A stretch of DNA of 64,000 nucleotides. Origin: Pseudomaricurvus alcaniphilus (GTDB lineage: Bacteria > Pseudomonadota > Gammaproteobacteria > Pseudomonadales > Cellvibrionaceae). The translations under genes and the position numbers were made by a program. The notes under the pieces are model-generated. The model worked only from the letters and a program-made list of their open reading frames with translations. It did not search any database and was not told the DNA's origin. This document shows positions 33,476-44,807 of this stretch, one piece after another. The stretch lies in the NCBI RefSeq assembly GCF_011440395.1, contig NZ_JAAOIX010000008.1, forward strand, positions 186,001-250,000, read 5' to 3'. Within the stretch, counting starts at the first letter, position 1; each line of letters starts with the position of its first letter.

Positions 33476-33557
33476 TAGATCCTGCGCTGTCACTCCTTGA
33501 TCTGCAAAGAGGCCCATTCTTCCCGTTCAAGCTATTGCGGAAGTTTGCACTCCGGAC

Positions 33558-33585
33558 TGCGCCCCCGGGTATTTTCCCGGGCGCC
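33558..33585 (+). other. GC-rich stem-loop between rpmH and rnpA
   Basis: CCCGGG at 33564-33569 and CCCGGG at 33576-33581 pair across a TATTTT loop, with extra GC pairing outside if two bases bulge. No T-run follows. It may act as an attenuator lowering rnpA expression relative to rpmH, a pattern known from other bacteria; here it is inference. Confidence 0.35.
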
Positions 33586-33620
33586 GGTCACTCCTAAATA
33601 ATCGAACAGTAACATTGTCG

Positions 33621-34025
33621 ATGGATAGTCGCGTGTCGAGTTTGGCTTTCACTAAGTCTCACAGGTTACTCAACGCCGGCGATTTTCAGGCTGTATTCAA
33701 CGACGCCCCCGTGCGCGCACCACACGCTCATCTGCTGATTCTCTCCCGCCCAAACACCCGCAACCACCCTCGCCTGGGACTGGTAATCGGCAAGAAAAAC
33801 GTTCGCCTGGCAACCAGCCGCAATCAAATCAAACGCCTGCTGCGCGAGACCTTTCGCTTGCGCCAGCAGGAATTGGCCGGGCTGGATATCGTTATCCTGG
33901 CGCGCAGAGGTCTCGACCAACTGGACAAGAAAAACCAGCACAAGCTGTTCGATAAACAGTGGTCCCGACTGATCAAAAAAGCCGGCGATCTGCAACCGCC
34001 GGCGCGCTCGGGAAATACGGCATGA
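33621..34025 (+). CDS. rnpA: Ribonuclease P protein component
   Basis: Basic protein subunit of RNase P, which matures tRNA 5' ends together with its RNA. It has 134 residues from the ATG at 33621; an in-frame TTG two codons earlier is less likely. The RNR-type motif is present as [15 protein letters not shown]. Its stop overlaps the yidD start (ATGA). Confidence 0.95.
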   Translation: MDSRVSSLAFTKSHRLLNAGDFQAVFNDAPVRAPHAHLLILSRPNTRNHPRLGLVIGKKNVRLATSRNQIKRLLRETFRLRQQELAGLDIVILARRGLDQLDKKNQHKLFDKQWSRLIKKAGDLQPPARSGNTA

Positions 34026-34276
34026 AAGCTGCGGGTATCGCACTGATTAAAGTCTACCGATACCTCGCCAGCCCATGGGTCGGCAACCAGTGTCGCTTCT
34101 ACCCAACCTGTTCGCACTACGCCGAAGAGGCTATCGGACATCACGGCCTGATAAAAGGCTGCATACTGACAGCGAAACGACTGTTAAAATGCCATCCCTG
34201 GCACCCCGGCGGTATCGATTTTGTCCCTGGTACCGAGCCGCAGCAGCACCCGGATACATCACCATCAGACCATTAA
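34022..34276 (+). CDS. yidD: Membrane protein insertion efficiency factor YidD
   Basis: A small membrane-associated protein of 84 residues that assists YidC-dependent insertion. The family core [15 protein letters not shown] and [13 protein letters not shown] is present. The frame reaches back to 33959, but the ATG at 34022 overlaps the rnpA stop as ATGA and gives the family N-terminus. It lies between rnpA and yidC, as in most Proteobacteria. Confidence 0.95.
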   Translation: MKAAGIALIKVYRYLASPWVGNQCRFYPTCSHYAEEAIGHHGLIKGCILTAKRLLKCHPWHPGGIDFVPGTEPQQHPDTSPSDH

Positions 34277-34304
34277 CCAGTAATTAACTACGGCAGCGAA
34301 TTAA

Positions 34305-36029
34305 ATGGATTGGCAAAGAATAAGCATTTTGGGAGCTATAGGATTAGTTTCCATTCTATTGATTAACCAATGGGGAGAATTCCAGGAACGCAACCGGCCA
34401 GTTATTTCCCAGGAAACAACCATTACTACAACTCCGGGACAAGCTGTCGCAGATACTGCGCTGGACACTGTGCTGGAGGCTGATGCCGCCGCCGATTCAA
34501 GTATGGCCAGTGACATCCCAACCGCCACTGCCAGCAGCGAAAATCCGGCGAGCCTGCCGTCACCCGGTTTACCCGCCAAGAACCGCCTGGTCAGTGTCGA
34601 AACCGATACCCTCTCGGTATTGATCGACACCCTTGGCGGTGACCTTGTCAAAGTCGCCCTGTTGCAACACAAGGAATCCCTGGAGGACAAGAATAAACCG
34701 CTGATTCTGCTGAACCGCACCGAGTCGACTATTTATATTGCCCAAAGCGGACTGATAGGCCAAAACGCAACCGACACCGCCGCCGGTCGCCCGCTGTTTC
34801 GCAGTGGCCAGCCCCAATACAGCCTTGCCCAGGGACAGGACAGCCTCTCGGTTGATCTGTACTACCAGCAAGGCGACGTCAAAATTACCAAACGTTTCAC
34901 CTTCCAGCGCAACAGCAATCTGGTCAATGTCGAATACCTGATTGACAACCAGAGCCCGGAAACCTGGCAGGCCGCCATGTACGGCCAAATCAAGCGCGAC
35001 AGCCACAACCCGGTATCCGCTGACGGGCTTGGCATGCAACCCTATCTGGGCGCCGCGCTGACCACCACCGAAACCAACTACAAAAAGCTCGATTTTGACG
35101 ATCTGGCCGACCCCGACCTGGTGCGCGCCGGCGGTTTTAAAACCAGCATCCAGGGCGGCTGGGTCGCCATGGTGCAACACTATTTCCTCAGTGCCTGGAT
35201 CCCCGACAGTGAGCAAACCAATAACTACAGTTTGCGCAAAGGCCGCGGTGACATCTACCTGTTGGGCTTTACCAGTCCCCAGACCGCCGTGCCCGCCGGT
35301 GGCCATGGCGTTATAAAAGCTTCTTTTTATGCCGGCCCCAAGGACATTGACCTGCTGGAGTCCATATCGCCCTACCTGGACCTCACTGTTGATTACGGCT
35401 GGCTCTGGTGGATTGCCAAACCGCTGTTTCACGTGCTGGACTTTATCCACGGCATTCTCGGCAGCTGGGGCTGGTCTATTATCGCCCTGACCGTATTGAT
35501 TAAACTGGCTTTCTTTCACCTGTCCGCCACCAGTTACAAGTCCATGGCGAAAATGCGCAAGTTCGGCCCCGAAATGCAGCGCATGAAGGAACTCTATGGT
35601 GACGACCGCCAGAAGATGTCCCAGGAGATGATGAAGCTCTATAAAAAGGAGAAGATCAACCCGCTCAGTGGCTGTCTGCCCATCCTGGTGCAGATGCCCG
35701 TGTTTATCTCCCTCTACTGGGTACTGATGGAGAGTGTGCAATTACGCCACACCCCGTTCCTGGGCTGGATTGCCGACCTGTCCGTCAAGGACCCCTACTT
35801 TATCCTGCCGGTGGTCATGGGCGTCACCATGTGGATCCAGCAAAAACTCAACCCGACCCCACCGGACCCTACCCAAGCCAAGGTAATGCAGTTATTGCCG
35901 CTGGTGTTTACCTTTATGTTTATGTGGTTCCCCGCTGGCCTGGTGCTCTACTGGGTGGTTAACAATACCCTCTCCATCGCCCAGCAATACGTGATTACCC
36001 GCCAGATTGAAGCCGGGGACAAAACCTAG
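34305..36029 (+). CDS. yidC: Membrane protein insertase YidC
   Basis: Inserts and folds inner-membrane proteins, alone or with SecYEG, including ATP synthase subunits encoded in this window. The protein has 574 residues: N-terminal helix (about 6-24), a low-complexity Ala/Thr-rich linker, a large periplasmic beta domain (about 75-340), then the conserved C-terminal membrane core from about 370 with [13 protein letters not shown], and [18 protein letters not shown]. The sizes fit the Gram-negative form. It ends 43 bases before mnmE. Confidence 0.97.
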   Translation: MDWQRISILGAIGLVSILLINQWGEFQERNRPVISQETTITTTPGQAVADTALDTVLEADAAADSSMASDIPTATASSENPASLPSPGLPAKNRLVSVETDTLSVLIDTLGGDLVKVALLQHKESLEDKNKPLILLNRTESTIYIAQSGLIGQNATDTAAGRPLFRSGQPQYSLAQGQDSLSVDLYYQQGDVKITKRFTFQRNSNLVNVEYLIDNQSPETWQAAMYGQIKRDSHNPVSADGLGMQPYLGAALTTTETNYKKLDFDDLADPDLVRAGGFKTSIQGGWVAMVQHYFLSAWIPDSEQTNNYSLRKGRGDIYLLGFTSPQTAVPAGGHGVIKASFYAGPKDIDLLESISPYLDLTVDYGWLWWIAKPLFHVLDFIHGILGSWGWSIIALTVLIKLAFFHLSATSYKSMAKMRKFGPEMQRMKELYGDDRQKMSQEMMKLYKKEKINPLSGCLPILVQMPVFISLYWVLMESVQLRHTPFLGWIADLSVKDPYFILPVVMGVTMWIQQKLNPTPPDPTQAKVMQLLPLVFTFMFMWFPAGLVLYWVVNNTLSIAQQYVITRQIEAGDKT

Positions 36030-36072
36030 CGCGCTGACGCTGCCGAGCACTTGCGACAACCTCCGGGAGCCT

Positions 36073-37434
36073 ATGCCTTACCGCACAGACACCATAGCCG
36101 CCATAGCCACCCCGCCCGGTAAGGGCGGGGTCGGCATTGTGCGCGTATCCGGCCCGGCCGCCGCCACCATTGCGGCGGCCGTAATCGCTGCCCCCCTGCA
36201 GCCACGCAAGGCTCACTACGGTGCCTTTCTCGACGGCGACCAACACACCATTGACGAGGGATTAGCGCTCTATTTCCCCGGCCCAAACTCTTTCACCGGC
36301 GAGGATGTGCTGGAACTGCAGGGCCATGGCGGCCCCATCATTCTCGACTGCCTGCTGCGCCGGGTCACCGAGCTGGGCGCCCGCCTGGCCAAACCGGGGG
36401 AGTTTTCCGAGCGCGCTTTTCTCAACGACAAGCTGGACCTGGCCCAGGCCGAGGCCATTGCCGACCTGATTGAAGCCTCCTCCGAACAAGCCGCCAGAAA
36501 CGCCGTGCACTCCCTGCAGGGCGCCTTTTCCAAAGAGATACACCAGCTGGTGGAAGCGCTGATCCAACTGCGCATTTACGTCGAAGCGGCCATCGACTTT
36601 CCGGAGGAGGAAATTGATTTCCTCGCCGACGGTAAGGTCGCCAGCGATCTGCAGCAGATTCTGCAGCAATTGCGTCGGGTGCAGGAGCAGGCGCGCCAGG
36701 GCTCGCTCCTGCGTGAGGGCATGAAGGTGGTCATTGCCGGTCGCCCCAACGCCGGTAAATCAAGCCTGCTCAATGCCCTGTCCGGGCGGGAAGCGGCTAT
36801 CGTTACCCACATAGAAGGCACCACTCGCGACGTGCTGCGCGAGCAAATACACATCGATGGCATGCCTCTGCACATTATCGATACCGCCGGCCTGCGCGAC
36901 AGCCCCGACGAGGTGGAGCAAATCGGCATCGCCCGCGCGTGGCAGGAAATTCGCGCCGCAGACCGCATCCTTATGGTGGTGGATTCCACCACCACCAGCG
37001 AGCGGAAAGCGGCCGCTATTTGGCCGGAGTTTGTCGACCAGTTGCCGGATCCCGACCGCATCACCCTGGTTTTGAACAAGTCCGATCTCAACCCCGCCTG
37101 CACTACAGAGCTGCCAACCGAGTCGGCGGTAATCCGTTTATCGGCCAAAACCGGAGCTGGCATTGACCAGCTGCGCACCCACCTGAAAGAGTGTATGGGT
37201 TACGAGGCCACCCTGGAGGGTGGCTTTATCGCCCGCCGTCGCCACCTGGATGCCCTCCAGCGAGCACTGAGTGCCCTGCTTACCGGTCAGCAGCAATTGC
37301 TGGACATGGGTGCCGGTGAGTTGCTGGCGGAAGATTTGCGCCAGGCACAAAATGCACTGGGTGAAATCACCGGCAGCTTTACCCCGGACGAATTACTCGG
37401 GCGCATCTTCTCCAGTTTCTGTATTGGCAAATAA
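36073..37434 (+). CDS. mnmE: tRNA uridine-5-carboxymethylaminomethyl synthesis GTPase MnmE
   Basis: With MnmG makes the (carboxymethyl)aminomethyl modification at wobble U34 of several tRNAs. It has 453 residues: an N-terminal folate-binding domain, a helical domain interrupted by a G domain with [14 protein letters not shown] and DTAGLRDS, and the C-terminal CIGK with the essential Cys. The frame extends back to 36007 within yidC; the ATG at 36073 with GGGAG upstream gives [16 protein letters not shown] and is chosen. The mnmE-mnmG pair is split by the proposed oriC. Confidence 0.97.
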   Translation: MPYRTDTIAAIATPPGKGGVGIVRVSGPAAATIAAAVIAAPLQPRKAHYGAFLDGDQHTIDEGLALYFPGPNSFTGEDVLELQGHGGPIILDCLLRRVTELGARLAKPGEFSERAFLNDKLDLAQAEAIADLIEASSEQAARNAVHSLQGAFSKEIHQLVEALIQLRIYVEAAIDFPEEEIDFLADGKVASDLQQILQQLRRVQEQARQGSLLREGMKVVIAGRPNAGKSSLLNALSGREAAIVTHIEGTTRDVLREQIHIDGMPLHIIDTAGLRDSPDEVEQIGIARAWQEIRAADRILMVVDSTTTSERKAAAIWPEFVDQLPDPDRITLVLNKSDLNPACTTELPTESAVIRLSAKTGAGIDQLRTHLKECMGYEATLEGGFIARRRHLDALQRALSALLTGQQQLLDMGAGELLAEDLRQAQNALGEITGSFTPDELLGRIFSSFCIGK

Positions 37435-38000
37435 TCTTCGCCATTCTTCTTCCATCGCTTAATCCCCCTATTTTGTCACCTGAAAGCTCCTGCGTGCCCT
37501 TGTAATCTATTTACCACCATAAGATACAAAGGTTATCCACAACTATTCACAGGTTTATCCCCTAAGCGTCTGAAAATTAATACTTTTGCCTGACCTAAAA
37601 GCCAAAATGTGGACAACGCCTGTATCCAGCCTGAATTAACTGGGCATGAAAATGGGGATAACCGGGAGTTTCTCCTGCCAGCCTCTATCTCACCTTTTCT
37701 GTCAGCAGGATAGCAGCAGCTTGTGAGCAGGACATACCGCTTCAATACAGCTCTTACAAATCTTGTAAAATTTTGTTTTTAAAAGATTTTTTTGGCTTAT
37801 CCACAGATATCTGCGCGACCATTAATAACAACAACTACTTAACAACATATATATATTTAAAAGATTATTAATTAATAATTTTGTTTTATAGGCAAAATCC
37901 ATCGCTGAAATTTTGATCAAATCCGCCAGCACCCCTATAATATGCGGCCGCCGAAATTTGCCTTCGGCCACAGAGTCATTTTTCCCCCTGAGATCAGTGT
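37435..38000. other. Candidate chromosomal replication origin (oriC) between mnmE and mnmG
   Basis: Perfect DnaA boxes TTATCCACA lie at 37533-37541 and 37797-37805 on the plus strand. Near-matches are TTGTCCACA on the minus strand (37608-37616), TTATCCCCA on the minus strand (37653-37661) and TTATCCCCT (37555-37563). Next to the last perfect box is a very AT-rich stretch (about 37765-37905) with AAAAGATTTTTTT and ATATATATTTAAAAG, fitting a DNA-unwinding element. Hand counts in 60-base samples show C above G on the plus strand to the left (35041-35100: 21 C, 12 G; 36481-36540: 21 C, 14 G) and G above C to the right (38401-38460: 24 G, 15 C; 45841-45900: 22 G, 13 C). The sample is small. Confidence 0.7.
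37913..37941 (+). promoter_or_regulatory. Putative sigma70 promoter of mnmG
   Basis: TTGATC at 37913-37918 and a perfect TATAAT at 37936-37941 are spaced by 17 bases, 60 bases before the mnmG ATG. Transcription from here runs away from the AT-rich candidate origin. Transcription of the mnmG gene beside oriC affects initiation in E. coli; the layout here is alike. Confidence 0.7.
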
Positions 38001-39902
38001 ATGGATTATCCGAAACGCTATGATGTAATCGTGATTGGTGGCGGTCACGCTGGTACCGAAGCTGCGCTGGCAGCTGCGCGTATGGGGGTCGATACCTTGC
38101 TATTGACCCACAACATCGAAACTCTGGGGCAGATGAGTTGTAACCCGGCGATTGGCGGTATTGGCAAGAGCCACCTGGTGAAAGAGATTGATGCCCTGGG
38201 TGGTGCCATGGCCCTCGCCACCGACCAGGGTGGCATCCAGTTTCGCACCCTCAATGCCCGTAAAGGGCCAGCCGTGCGGGCCACCCGTGCCCAGGCGGAC
38301 AGGATTCTGTACAAGGCGGCAGTGCGCAATATCCTGGAAAACCAGCCCAATCTCGATATCTTCCAGCAGGCAGCTGACGACCTGATCGTCGCTGACCACG
38401 GCCAGGGCGAGCGGGTCGAGGGTGTTGTTACGCAGATGGGGGTTCGTTTCCACGCCACCACGGTGGTGTTAACCGTGGGCACATTTCTCGGTGGCAAAAT
38501 CCATATTGGCTTGCAAAATCACTCCGGCGGCCGCGCCGGTGACCCGCCCTCTATCGCCCTGGCGCAGCGATTGCGCCAATTGCCGCTGCGAGTCGGCCGC
38601 TTGAAAACCGGAACTCCACCGCGAATTGACGCGCGCAGTGTCAATTTTTCCGGTCTTGAGCAACAGTACGGAGATACGCCGGAACCGGTGATGTCCTTTC
38701 TCGGCCGGGTGCAAGATCACCCCCGTCAAACCTGTTGCTGGATTACCCACACCAACCAGCGCACCCACGACATCATTTTCAAGGGGCTGGATCGATCCCC
38801 CATGTACACCGGCGTGATCGACGGTATCGGTCCGCGCTACTGCCCATCGGTGGAAGACAAGGTGCATCGTTTCGCCGACAAGGACTCGCACCAGATATTC
38901 ATCGAACCCGAGGGGCTGACCACCCACGAACTCTATCCCAATGGCATATCCACCAGCCTGCCCTTTGACGTGCAGCTGGAACTGGTGCACTCCATCAAAG
39001 GCTTCGAGAATGCCCATATCACTCGTCCCGGCTACGCCATCGAATACGATTTCTTTGACCCCCGTGACCTCAAATACAACCTGGAAAACAAGTGCATTGA
39101 CGGTCTCTATTTTGCCGGCCAGATCAATGGCACTACTGGCTACGAAGAGGCCGGGGCCCAGGGGTTGCTGGCCGGTGCCAATGCCGCGCTGCGAGCCCAG
39201 GGCAAGGACGACTGGTGCCCGCGCCGGGATGAAGCCTATATCGGGGTGCTGGTCGACGACCTGATTACCATGGGCACCCGCGAGCCCTATCGCATGTTTA
39301 CCAGCCGGGCGGAATATCGCCTGCTGTTGCGCGAGGACAATGCCGATTTGCGCCTTACCGAGACCGGTCGCAAGTTGGGTTTGGTGGACGATGCCCGCTG
39401 GCAGGCGTTCACTGAAAAGCGGGAAGCGATCGAGCTCGAGCAGCAGCGACTGCGCGACACCTGGATTCAGGCCGGCAGCAGCGCCGCGACGCAACTGGCT
39501 GAAAAGCTGAAATCGCCGCTGCAGCGGGAATACAGCTTGCTGGATTTGTTGCGGCGGCCGGAGTTGACCTACGCTGATGTGGCGGCCCTCAAGGGTACCC
39601 CCAGCGACAACCCCCAGGTTAGGGAGCAAGTTGAAATCGATGCCAAGTACGCCGGTTACATCGACCGTCAACAGGACGAGATCCTGCGGGTACGCCAGCA
39701 CGAAAATACCCCCATTCCCGCTGATTTTGACTACCTTGTGGTGGAGGGGTTGTCCAATGAAATCAAGCAAAAACTTGCCGATGCCCGCCCTGAAACCCTG
39801 GCCCGAGCGTCGCGAGTGCAAGGTGTCACGCCGGCGGCCGTGTCGCTGTTATTGATCTACCTGAAGAAAAAAGGCCTGTTGAAAAAACAGGCGCTGGTGT
39901 AA
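38001..39902 (+). CDS. mnmG: tRNA uridine-5-carboxymethylaminomethyl synthesis enzyme MnmG (GidA)
   Basis: FAD-dependent partner of MnmE in wobble uridine modification, 633 residues. The FAD motif [17 protein letters not shown] is at about 12-29, followed by the family blocks [14 protein letters not shown] and [23 protein letters not shown]. Length is standard. It begins a plus-strand run mnmG-rsmG-parA-parB immediately right of the candidate origin. Confidence 0.98.
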   Translation: MDYPKRYDVIVIGGGHAGTEAALAAARMGVDTLLLTHNIETLGQMSCNPAIGGIGKSHLVKEIDALGGAMALATDQGGIQFRTLNARKGPAVRATRAQADRILYKAAVRNILENQPNLDIFQQAADDLIVADHGQGERVEGVVTQMGVRFHATTVVLTVGTFLGGKIHIGLQNHSGGRAGDPPSIALAQRLRQLPLRVGRLKTGTPPRIDARSVNFSGLEQQYGDTPEPVMSFLGRVQDHPRQTCCWITHTNQRTHDIIFKGLDRSPMYTGVIDGIGPRYCPSVEDKVHRFADKDSHQIFIEPEGLTTHELYPNGISTSLPFDVQLELVHSIKGFENAHITRPGYAIEYDFFDPRDLKYNLENKCIDGLYFAGQINGTTGYEEAGAQGLLAGANAALRAQGKDDWCPRRDEAYIGVLVDDLITMGTREPYRMFTSRAEYRLLLREDNADLRLTETGRKLGLVDDARWQAFTEKREAIELEQQRLRDTWIQAGSSAATQLAEKLKSPLQREYSLLDLLRRPELTYADVAALKGTPSDNPQVREQVEIDAKYAGYIDRQQDEILRVRQHENTPIPADFDYLVVEGLSNEIKQKLADARPETLARASRVQGVTPAAVSLLLIYLKKKGLLKKQALV

Positions 39903-39909
39903 TCTGCCG

Positions 39910-40548
39910 GTGGTTGAGGTAGTGGAAGACAAGTTACTGCAGCAATTGCTGGGCGGGCTCCAGCAGATGGGGCTGACGGTCAGCGAACACCAGGCCAGCC
40001 AACTGATCGCTTACGTGCAATTGTTCGACAAATGGAACCAGGCGTTTAACCTGTCGGCGATTCGCGACCCCCGGCAAATGGTCGATCGCCACTTGCTCGA
40101 CAGTCTCAGTGTGGCCCCCTATATCGAGGCCGAGCGCATTGTCGATGTAGGCACCGGTGGTGGCCTGCCGGGCATTCCGCTGGCTATTTTCTTCCCGCAA
40201 AAGCGTTTTACCCTGCTGGACAGTAACGGCAAGAAAACCCGTTTTTTGTTCCAGGTAAAAACCCGGCTCGGCCTGGATAATGTCAGTATTGAGCATACCC
40301 GCGTTGAAGCCTGGCAGCCGCAGCCGCTGTTTGAAGCAGTCATCAGCCGGGCGTTTGCCAGTCTCGGGGATATGCTGGCGGGCTGCCAGCACTTGCTCCA
40401 GCCGGACGGTGTTTATTACGCCATGAAAGGCATTTATCCACATGACGAGTTGAGAGAGGTGGGAAAACACTATAAGGTTTTAGCCTCTCACACCCTACAG
40501 GTCCCCCGCGAAGACGGACAACGTCATTTGCTGGTGTTATCCAGTTAA
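39910..40548 (+). CDS. rsmG: 16S rRNA (guanine-527 N7)-methyltransferase
   Basis: SAM-dependent enzyme making m7G527 in 16S rRNA (formerly GidB), 212 residues. The SAM motif VDVGTGGGLPGIPLA lies at about 78-92. The start is a GTG at 39910; a second in-frame GTG at 39922 preceded by GAGG is also possible and would shorten the protein by four residues. It lies seven bases after mnmG and 27 bases before parA. Confidence 0.95.
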   Translation: MVEVVEDKLLQQLLGGLQQMGLTVSEHQASQLIAYVQLFDKWNQAFNLSAIRDPRQMVDRHLLDSLSVAPYIEAERIVDVGTGGGLPGIPLAIFFPQKRFTLLDSNGKKTRFLFQVKTRLGLDNVSIEHTRVEAWQPQPLFEAVISRAFASLGDMLAGCQHLLQPDGVYYAMKGIYPHDELREVGKHYKVLASHTLQVPREDGQRHLLVLSS

Positions 40549-40575
40549 TCTTATTTGGTTTTGCAGGACACTCAT

Positions 40576-41370
40576 TTGACCAGAACATTCGCCATCGCTA
40601 ATCAGAAAGGTGGGGTCGGCAAGACCACTACTTGTGTCAATCTGGCTGCATCGCTGGCGGCCACCCGCAAAAAAGTCTTGCTGGTAGACCTCGACCCCCA
40701 GGGCAATGCCACCATGGGCAGCGGGATCGACAAGAACAGCCTCGACCTGTCCATCTACGAAGTACTGGTCGGCAGCTGTACTGCTGAGCAGGCTCTGGTG
40801 TACTCCGAAACTGGCGATTTCTCGGTGTTGCCGGCCAATGGTGATCTGACCGCAGCGGAAGTGGAGATGCTGGAGTTATCCGCCAAGGAGCGACGCTTGC
40901 GTGAGGCCCTGGGCAGTCTCGATGGCCGTTTTGATTACATCATTGTGGATTGCCCGCCATCGCTCAACATGCTGACCGTTAACGCACTGGTGGCTTGCGA
41001 CGGGGTGATTATCCCCATGCAGTGTGAGTATTACGCACTTGAGGGCTTGTCGGCGCTGGTCAACACCATCAACCAGATTCAGGCGGTACTCAACCCCGGG
41101 CTGCGCATCGAAGGCATCTTGCGCACCATGTATGATCCGCGCAACAGCCTTACCAACGACGTCTCGGCGCAGTTAACGAGTTATTTCGACGATCGTTTAT
41201 ATCGTACCTGTGTACCGCGCAATGTGCGCCTGGCGGAGGCGCCGAGTTTTGGCCAACCCGCCTTGGTCTACGATCGTCAATCCAAGGGCGCTATTGCTTA
41301 TTTGGCTCTGGCGGGGGAAATATTGCGCCGCCATGAAGCGGCTCAAGTCAACGAAACCGTGCAGGCCTGA
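40576..41370 (+). CDS. parA: Chromosome partitioning ATPase ParA (Soj)
   Basis: Deviant Walker ATPase that forms DNA-bound gradients moving ParB-parS complexes, 264 residues. The motif KGGVGKTTT is near residue 11, and DLDPQGN and DCPPSLN follow. The frame begins at a TTG at 40555, but the TTG at 40576 has AGGA seven bases upstream and gives MTRTFAIANQKGGVGKTT; this start is chosen. No N-terminal HTH is present, as expected for chromosomal ParA. parB follows 67 bases later. Confidence 0.96.
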   Translation: MTRTFAIANQKGGVGKTTTCVNLAASLAATRKKVLLVDLDPQGNATMGSGIDKNSLDLSIYEVLVGSCTAEQALVYSETGDFSVLPANGDLTAAEVEMLELSAKERRLREALGSLDGRFDYIIVDCPPSLNMLTVNALVACDGVIIPMQCEYYALEGLSALVNTINQIQAVLNPGLRIEGILRTMYDPRNSLTNDVSAQLTSYFDDRLYRTCVPRNVRLAEAPSFGQPALVYDRQSKGAIAYLALAGEILRRHEAAQVNETVQA

Positions 41371-41437
41371 GCCGCTTGCGTATAACTCGCTAACGCTTAA
41401 AGCCCCGCCTCGAGATCAAGCAGGAATTCAAAATTTT

Positions 41438-42331
41438 ATGGCAGCAAAACGAAAAGGACTGGGACGTGGATTGGACGCCCTGTTAGGCACCAATGCCAAC
41501 TCACCTGCAGACGCAATTGCTGCCGTCACTTCACCGGAGGAGGGGCGCGACGGCAAGTTGAGTCAATTACCGGTGGAGTTTATCCAGCGCGGCAAGTACC
41601 AGCCGCGTCGGGACATGAACCAGCAGGCTCTGCAGGAGTTGGCGGAGTCCATCAAAAACCAGGGCGTCATGCAGCCCATCGTAGTGCGTCCGATAGCTGC
41701 GGATCGTTACGAAATCATTGCCGGGGAGCGACGCTGGCGTGCCACCCAGCTGGCGGGGCTGGACACCATCCCCTGTGTGATCCGCGAGGTCACTGACGAA
41801 GCCGCCATCGCCATGGCGCTAATTGAAAATATCCAGCGCGAGGATCTCAATCCCATTGAAGAGGCCATTGCCCTCAAGCGTCTGCAAGACGAGTTTGGTT
41901 TGACCCACCAGGAAGTGGCCGAAGCGGTGGGTAAATCCCGCACCACAATCACCAACCTCCTGCGCCTGATCAGTCTGACCGAGGATGTAAAAACCCTGTT
42001 GGAACACGGTGATCTGGAAATGGGCCACGCCCGCGCGCTGCTGACACTGGAGGATGGGGAGCAGAGCGACATTGCCCGCCAGGTGGTGGCGAAAGGGCTG
42101 TCAGTACGCCAGACCGAAGCGCTGGTGCGTAAAATCCAGCAAGGGCTGCCGAAAATAGAAGTTGAAAAAGCCGATGCGGACGTCAGCAAACTGGAAGAAT
42201 CCCTGTCGGAAAAAATTGGCGTGCCGGTTTCCATCTCTTACAACAACAAAGGCAAGGGCAAACTGGTGTTGAATTACAGCAGCCTGGATGAACTGGATGG
42301 CATACTTGTGCACCTGGGATACAACCCCTAG
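41438..42331 (+). CDS. parB: Chromosome partitioning protein ParB
   Basis: CTP-dependent DNA clamp that loads at parS and spreads, 297 residues. Order: N-terminal ParA-stimulating segment (KRKGLGRGLDALLG), the CTPase/ParB_N domain with GERRWRA and ENIQREDLNPIEEA, a helix-turn-helix for parS around VGKSRTTITNLLRL, and a C-terminal dimerisation domain. The frame runs back into parA to 41210; the ATG at 41438 gives the family N-terminus. Candidate targets are the two parS sites in recF. Confidence 0.96.
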   Translation: MAAKRKGLGRGLDALLGTNANSPADAIAAVTSPEEGRDGKLSQLPVEFIQRGKYQPRRDMNQQALQELAESIKNQGVMQPIVVRPIAADRYEIIAGERRWRATQLAGLDTIPCVIREVTDEAAIAMALIENIQREDLNPIEEAIALKRLQDEFGLTHQEVAEAVGKSRTTITNLLRLISLTEDVKTLLEHGDLEMGHARALLTLEDGEQSDIARQVVAKGLSVRQTEALVRKIQQGLPKIEVEKADADVSKLEESLSEKIGVPVSISYNNKGKGKLVLNYSSLDELDGILVHLGYNP

Positions 42332-42401
42332 GGTTATTGCTACTTTTCACCACAAGATAGTGTATTCAACTAATTGATGAGGCGACTGTTGACGCTTACG
42401 G

Positions 42402-42430
42402 TTGATTGCCGGGGTGCTTCAACCTATAAT
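42402..42430 (+). promoter_or_regulatory. atpI: Putative sigma70 promoter of the atp operon
   Basis: TTGATT at 42402-42407 and a perfect TATAAT at 42425-42430 with 17-base spacing. It lies about 120 bases before atpI and after the end of parB. This is one of the best-looking promoters in the window. Confidence 0.75.
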
Positions 42431-42551
42431 TCGCGTCGCTCTTATGGTTACAAAATGAGCCGATATGGGCAAAGTTAGAGCAGAACTGGCAGTATTTCGA
42501 CATCGAGCGTAATGAGAGAAGACGCGTTGATGAGCATCAGGTGAGCAAAAG

Positions 42552-42920
42552 GTGGGCATAAAAAGACCGCCGGTTTACCGAGTGGCGGTGAAGCAACTGC
42601 TAGTGTTAATGCTCGTGGGAGTAGTATTGGGGGTTATCGACACTCGCCTGGCCTGGTCTGTGGTGAGTGGCGGATTAATAGCGATCATTCCTCATTTCTA
42701 CTTCACCGTTTCCGCTTTCCGCTTTCAGGGAGCAGCGGCTGCCGCGCAGGTTACGCGATCATTCAATCGCGGCGAGGCCGGTAAATTTGTACTAACCCTG
42801 CTGGGTTTCGCTTGTGTGTTCGGGTTTTTACCCCAGCTACAGGCAGGGGCGGTTTTTGCCGGATTTATCGGCATGTGGTTACTGCAGGTCTGGTTGACCG
42901 CGCAAGCTTTGCAAGCTTGA
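42552..42920 (+). CDS. atpI: ATP synthase assembly protein I
   Basis: A small membrane protein of 122 residues with four hydrophobic helices, thought to aid c-ring assembly or Mg2+ uptake; the role is not settled. The upstream stop at 42531 leaves the GTG at 42552 as the natural start. It lies first in the atp operon, as in many bacteria, and is separated from atpB by a 130-base gap holding a strong stem-loop. Confidence 0.85.
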   Translation: MGIKRPPVYRVAVKQLLVLMLVGVVLGVIDTRLAWSVVSGGLIAIIPHFYFTVSAFRFQGAAAAAQVTRSFNRGEAGKFVLTLLGFACVFGFLPQLQAGAVFAGFIGMWLLQVWLTAQALQA

Positions 42921-42976
42921 ACAAGAAAGCGCCAAGCAGCAAATTGGCGAATAGTGATTGCAAAACGTATTAATTG

Positions 42977-43024
42977 AAAAGTTGTAAAAGCCCACTGCAG
43001 GGCAGCGGTCTTTTGCAACTTTTT
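42977..43024 (+). other. Long stem-loop between atpI and atpB
   Basis: The 22-base arms 42977-42998 and 43003-43024 pair at 19 positions, with a loop of about four bases (AGGG). The right arm ends in CTTTTGCAACTTTTT, so the hairpin has terminator features, although the T-run is mostly inside the stem. It ends 26 bases before the atpB ATG. It may lower read-through from atpI, or protect the atpB message end. Confidence 0.6.
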
Positions 43025-43044
43025 AAACTATTTAGGGTGCTTGA

Positions 43045-44275
<1,231 letters not shown>

Positions 44276-44324
44276 TTACCTCTGTCTTTAATAAACTTTC
44301 CTTAAAGAACAATGAGGTGTCGGT

Positions 44325-44795
44325 GTGAACATTAATTTGACTTTGATTGGTCAAACGATTTCGTTCTTTTTCTTCGTGTGGTTCTGCATGAAGTTTGTTT
44401 GGCCAGCGCTCATGGCCGTAATGGCAGAGCGTGAAAAGAAAATCGCCGATGGTCTGGAAGCTGCTGATCGGGCAGACAAGGATCTTGAGTTAGCGCAGAA
44501 AAAAGCTACTCAACAAATGCGACAGGCTAAAGAAGAAGCAGCGGCAATCATCGAGCAGGCCAACAAGCGTGCTAGCCAGATTGTTGAAGAAGCCAAAGAA
44601 CAAGCTGTTGCCGAAGGCAAGCGCCTGAAAGCAGCGGCTGCAGCGCAGATCGAGCAGGACGTTAACCGCGCGAAAGAAGAGTTGCGCGGTAAGGTTGCCA
44701 AGCTGGCTCTGGCGGGTGCTGAAAAAATTCTTGGCGCTACTATCGACGAAGCCGCAAACAGCGATCTGGTAAACCAGCTAGCTGCTGACTTGTAA
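44325..44795 (+). CDS. atpF: ATP synthase F0 subunit b
   Basis: Peripheral stalk subunit of 156 residues: one N-terminal membrane helix (about 5-25), then a long, charged coiled coil rich in Ala, Glu and Lys. The start is a GTG at 44325 giving [20 protein letters not shown]. It lies between atpE and atpH with short spacers. Confidence 0.97.
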   Translation: MNINLTLIGQTISFFFFVWFCMKFVWPALMAVMAEREKKIADGLEAADRADKDLELAQKKATQQMRQAKEEAAAIIEQANKRASQIVEEAKEQAVAEGKRLKAAAAAQIEQDVNRAKEELRGKVAKLALAGAEKILGATIDEAANSDLVNQLAADL

Positions 44796-44807
44796 GTGAG
44801 GTAGACA

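Noticed and set aside
35425-35440. Third parS-like sequence in yidC (TGTTTCACGTGCTGGA)
   Set aside because: Only one half matches the palindrome; about 11 of 16 positions agree, which is too weak.
34569-35741. Minus-strand frame of 390 codons opposite yidC
   Set aside because: Antisense to yidC, with no family resemblance.
38469-39821. Minus-strand frame of 450 codons opposite mnmG
   Set aside because: It lies wholly inside mnmG and has no recognisable domain; a shadow frame.
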